Under the pieces are notes generated by a model. It saw nothing but the letters and a program-made list of their open reading frames with translations, ran no database searches and had not been told where the DNA came from. A stretch of DNA of 64,000 nt from CAYZIB01 sp964478425 (GTDB lineage: Bacteria; Bacillota_I; Bacilli_A; Acholeplasmatales; WRBM01). The position numbers and the translations under genes are program-made. The stretch lies in the NCBI GenBank assembly GCA_964478425.1, contig CAYZIB010000003.1:26755-90754 (forward strand), written 5' to 3'. Positions 61,933 to 64,000 of this stretch are shown piece by piece; the first letter of the stretch is position 1, and the number at the start of each line of letters is the position of its first letter.

Positions 61933-61946
61933 TCACAATTTTTTTT
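61918..61946 (+). terminator. terminator of the rimM-trmD-lipoprotein unit
   Basis: AATTGTGATT and AATCACAATT with a 3-base loop, followed by T. It overlaps the last codons and the stop. Confidence 0.85.
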
Positions 61947-61947
61947 A

Positions 61948-61979
61948 TAAAAAAAATTAACTTAAAAATAAGTTAATTT
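61948..61979 (-). terminator. terminator of the M42 peptidase gene
   Basis: AAATTAACTTA (61954-61964) pairs with TAAGTTAATTT (61969-61979); on the minus strand T-rich sequence follows. Confidence 0.8.
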
Positions 61980-62998
61980 GTTAAATAAAGAATTATTAAT
62001 TTAATTGTTTCTTCAATTGCTTTTAAATGAGTTCTTTCCATGCCATGACTATTTTCAATACCAGGACCTATTAATGCACCTTTTATGTCATTTCCACCTT
62101 TTAAAGCGGCGCTTACATCACTTGAATAAAAAGGGAAAATGTCTAAAGCATAAGAAATATTATTATTTTTAGCAAGTGTATATAATTTTTTTGTCATTTC
62201 ATAATCATAAGGACCTGATGAGTCTTTGCAACATATACTTGTTTTATAAATTGAACCAGATAAATCTAATCCAACACAACCCATATCAATTGTTAAAAAT
62301 TCATCTATTTTACTTGAAATATAGCTTGCACCATGTCCTACTTCTTCATATCCAATAAAATAAATTATTAAATTATCTTTTATAATGTTATTTTCTTTTA
62401 GGTATTTTAATACAGTAAGTAATATGGCAACCCCTGCTTTATCATCTAAAAATCTTGATTTGATAAAACCATTTTCAGTTATTAAAAATTTTGGGTCAAC
62501 AAAGATATAATCTCCGTTATTTATACCAAGATTTATTGTATCTGCTTTAGAAGTAGTAGTTTCATCTATTTTTATAATTAAATTATCAATATCTCTTGGC
62601 TTTGATTTTGCATCTGGATAAACATGTGATGATGGAGAAGATGAAAGAATAGTTCCAGTATATATAGTATCATCTTTTGTAAGAATTTTACAGTATTCAC
62701 CATCAATAGTAGGTGTTTGAATACCTCCTATATTTGTTATGTTTAATGTTCCATCGTTATTTATTGATCTAACCATTAATCCTAAGGTATCAGCATGAGC
62801 ACTTAAAGCAATTGTTTTATTAGTTTTTCCTTCAAGTTCTATTTTTAAATTTCCTTTTTTTGTGTATGAAGATGGAATATTTAAAAGTGATAATTCTTCT
62901 TCAAGAAGTTTAAATATGTTTTTTGTATATCCAGTTGGAGAATCTATACTATATAATTTAGTAATAATTTTTTTAAAATAGGATAAGTTTATTTCCAT
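61973..62998 (-). CDS. M42 family metallopeptidase (glutamyl/leucyl aminopeptidase type)
   Basis: A 341-residue zinc or cobalt aminopeptidase of the tetrahedral TET class. AHADTLGLMV (metal His and Asp), FLDDKAGVAILL, the YEEVGHGASY pair of glutamates, GLDLS and the final NSHGMERTH segment are conserved. No signal peptide; it should trim cytosolic peptides. ATG at 62998 with SD GAGGTG on the minus strand. Monocistronic. Confidence 0.93.
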   Translation of the reverse strand: MEINLSYFKKIITKLYSIDSPTGYTKNIFKLLEEELSLLNIPSSYTKKGNLKIELEGKTNKTIALSAHADTLGLMVRSINNDGTLNITNIGGIQTPTIDGEYCKILTKDDTIYTGTILSSSPSSHVYPDAKSKPRDIDNLIIKIDETTTSKADTINLGINNGDYIFVDPKFLITENGFIKSRFLDDKAGVAILLTVLKYLKENNIIKDNLIIYFIGYEEVGHGASYISSKIDEFLTIDMGCVGLDLSGSIYKTSICCKDSSGPYDYEMTKKLYTLAKNNNISYALDIFPFYSSDVSAALKGGNDIKGALIGPGIENSHGMERTHLKAIEETIKLIILYLTN

Positions 62999-63141
62999 TT
63001 ATAACACCTCGTTTTAAATTTTATATAATCAATATTAACATACTTTAATATTTTTTTCAATTAAATATAAAATCCTTTTCTATTTACAAAAATATGAAAT
63101 TTATGATATATCTATATTAGAATATAAAAAGGAGTGGTATT

Positions 63142-63444
63142 GTGAAATATTGTAGTAATTGTGGAAAAGAAGTTGATGAAAATGCATTTGTATGTGTAAA
63201 TTGTGGATACAAATTAATGGATCAAAAGGAAGAAGGCTCTGCTTTAGGAATTTTATCAATTATTTTTGGTGCACTAGGAGGATGGTTAGGATTAGTATTT
63301 GGAATTATTGGTTTATGTATATATAAAACAAAAGAAAATAAAAGAAATTGTAAAATAGGAATTGGTTTATTTGTTGGATGGATCTTATTATTAATTATGA
63401 TTATCTTAATGGGTTCTTGTGTTTTTTGGGGGATTAACCAATAA
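63142..63444 (+). CDS. zinc-ribbon membrane protein, unknown function
   Basis: A 100-residue protein with an N-terminal zinc ribbon (CSNCGKEVDENAFVCVNCGY) and two membrane segments (about 35-60 and 72-95). Such zinc-ribbon/TM proteins are common and mostly uncharacterised. It begins with GTG at 63142 with AAAAAGGAG ahead. Confidence 0.75.
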   Translation: MKYCSNCGKEVDENAFVCVNCGYKLMDQKEEGSALGILSIIFGALGGWLGLVFGIIGLCIYKTKENKRNCKIGIGLFVGWILLLIMIILMGSCVFWGINQ

Positions 63445-63545
63445 GTAATAAAAACATTGTGTAAATTTAAAAAAAATATTAATTTTATTTAAAAATTGTT
63501 GATTTTATTTTTTATATATGTTAAAATTATTTGTCTTTATAATAA

Positions 63546-63601
63546 CTTGTTCCGCTGAATAGATTTTTTATGAACAAGGAAATAGAAATGGAGTGTTTAA
63601 G
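63546..63601 (+). promoter_or_regulatory. candidate L19 leader of rplS
   Basis: CTTGTTC (63546-63552) pairs with GAACAAG (63572-63578), with CGC next to the 5' arm, followed by GGAAATAG and the GGAGTG ribosome site. A stem-loop at this place is typical of the L19 ribosomal leader of Bacillota. A TATAAT box is at 63538-63543, so the transcript would begin at the leader. Confidence 0.5.
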
Positions 63602-63955
63602 ATGGCTTTAAAAGGTCAAGAGTTACTAAATGCTTTAACAAAAAAATATATGAAAGAATTCCCAGAATTTAGAGCTGGTGATAATGTTAAAGTATCAGTT
63701 AAAATCAAAGAAGGCGACAGAGAAAGAATCCAAGTATTTGAAGGTTTAGTTATTAGACGTCAAGGTGGAGGAATCGGTGAATCATTTACAGTAAGAAAAA
63801 TTTCTTATGGTGTAGGTGTTGAAAGAACTTTCCAAATTCATTCACCATTAGTTGCTCAAATTGAAGTTGTTAGAAAAGGTAAAGTTAGAAGAGCTAAATT
63901 ACATTATATTAGAACATTATCTGCTAAACAATCTCGTATTAAAGAACGTCGATAA
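63602..63955 (+). CDS. rplS: 50S ribosomal protein L19
   Basis: A 117-residue L19, complete. FRAGDNVKVSVKIKEGDRERIQVFEGLVI and FTVRKISYGVGVERTF are diagnostic. I chose ATG at 63602 with GGAGTG at 63590-63595; a GTG nine bases upstream is within that site. It is separated from trmD here by four genes, so it has its own leader. Confidence 0.98.
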   Translation: MALKGQELLNALTKKYMKEFPEFRAGDNVKVSVKIKEGDRERIQVFEGLVIRRQGGGIGESFTVRKISYGVGVERTFQIHSPLVAQIEVVRKGKVRRAKLHYIRTLSAKQSRIKERR

Positions 63956-63967
63956 TTACTTTGATTT

Positions 63968-64000
63968 AAAAAGGTTCAATTTTAAAATTGAACTTTTTTT
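63968..64000 (+). terminator. terminator of rplS
   Basis: The palindrome GTTCAATTTTAAAATTGAAC (63974-63993) with flanking A and T tracts reaches the window end. Confidence 0.85.

Noticed and set aside
1..64000. CRISPR array, insertion sequence, prophage or tRNA cluster
   Set aside because: No regularly spaced repeats, transposase or integrase motifs, or cloverleaf-like sequences were seen in the gaps, which are all under 300 bases.

Overview
The window is A+T-rich, gene-dense bacterial chromosome with no intergenic gap over 300 bases. I saw no tRNA or rRNA gene, CRISPR array, transposase or phage gene. TGA is used as a stop (rimM, trmD, sufU), so this is not a TGA=Trp Mycoplasma. The gene set points to an anaerobic, fermentative Bacillota, probably a deep Bacilli/Erysipelotrichia-type lineage close to the wall-less Mollicutes but still making peptidoglycan. 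The evidence is: pyruvate:ferredoxin oxidoreductase, Rex-AdhE-[FeFe] hydrogenase, the sufCDSUB order, RNase J, the nusA-infB operon with ylxR/ylxQ, ylbDEFG, a ComK-like protein, and Ddl/MurF/flippase genes. The lineage is inference; no 16S gene is present.

Layout. 1-524: end of a NusG-domain-II protein and a Gx-family membrane protein. 560-4885: a TetR repressor diverging from a three-gene ABC exporter; the unit is bracketed by two identical 24-bp palindromic terminators. 4970-8225: ECF transporter core (ecfA1, ecfA2, ecfT) and a hexapeptide acetyltransferase. 8227-11677: a heterodimeric ABC exporter. 11827-16501: rex, adhE and a group-B-like [FeFe] hydrogenase, a redox operon. 16636-19421: efp, an SDR oxidoreductase, and a MATE exporter whose leader holds a terminator hairpin. 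19462-21132 (minus): RNase J. 21421-25685: rimP-nusA-rnpM-ylxQ-infB-rbfA, where rimP may start at AUU.

25810-31882: SGNH esterase, priA, fmt, a YutG/PgpA protein and a membrane protein with a decayed HD-GYP domain. 31988-35524: nifJ (PFOR). 35637-40371: sufCDSUB. 40463-44220: alpha/beta hydrolase, a MurF-like ligase with an N-terminal membrane domain, a D-Ala-D-Ala ligase-like enzyme and a PucR-type HTH protein. 44320-47958: a UgpC/MsmK-type sugar ATPase, the ComK-like gene, pgk and tpiA. 48029-49706: substrate-binding lipoprotein and permease without an ATPase. 49748-51286 (minus): rpsD and an unknown gene. 51456-57088: thiI, a tiny basic protein, an RNA methyltransferase, def, two small sporulation-like proteins, a pseudouridine synthase and a lipid flippase. 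57093-58363: ylbDEFG. 58440-61932: rpsP-khpA, then an MBL hydrolase, rimM, trmD, a PPC-domain protein and a lipoprotein. The window closes with an M42 peptidase, a zinc-ribbon membrane protein and rplS.

Together the genes describe pyruvate oxidation to acetyl-CoA and reduced ferredoxin (NifJ), NADH disposal to ethanol (AdhE) and probably H2, under Rex control. Lower glycolysis (Pgk, TpiA), Fe-S assembly for these iron-rich enzymes (SUF) and core translation/RNA-processing operons accompany them. The most interesting leads are the ComK-like gene, the MATE leader attenuator, the decayed HD-GYP and rhodanese proteins, the hydrolase/MurF/Ddl cluster, the possible AUU start of rimP, and the palindrome-bracketed exporter. 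I did not find a clear undescribed multi-gene system; these are leads for checking.
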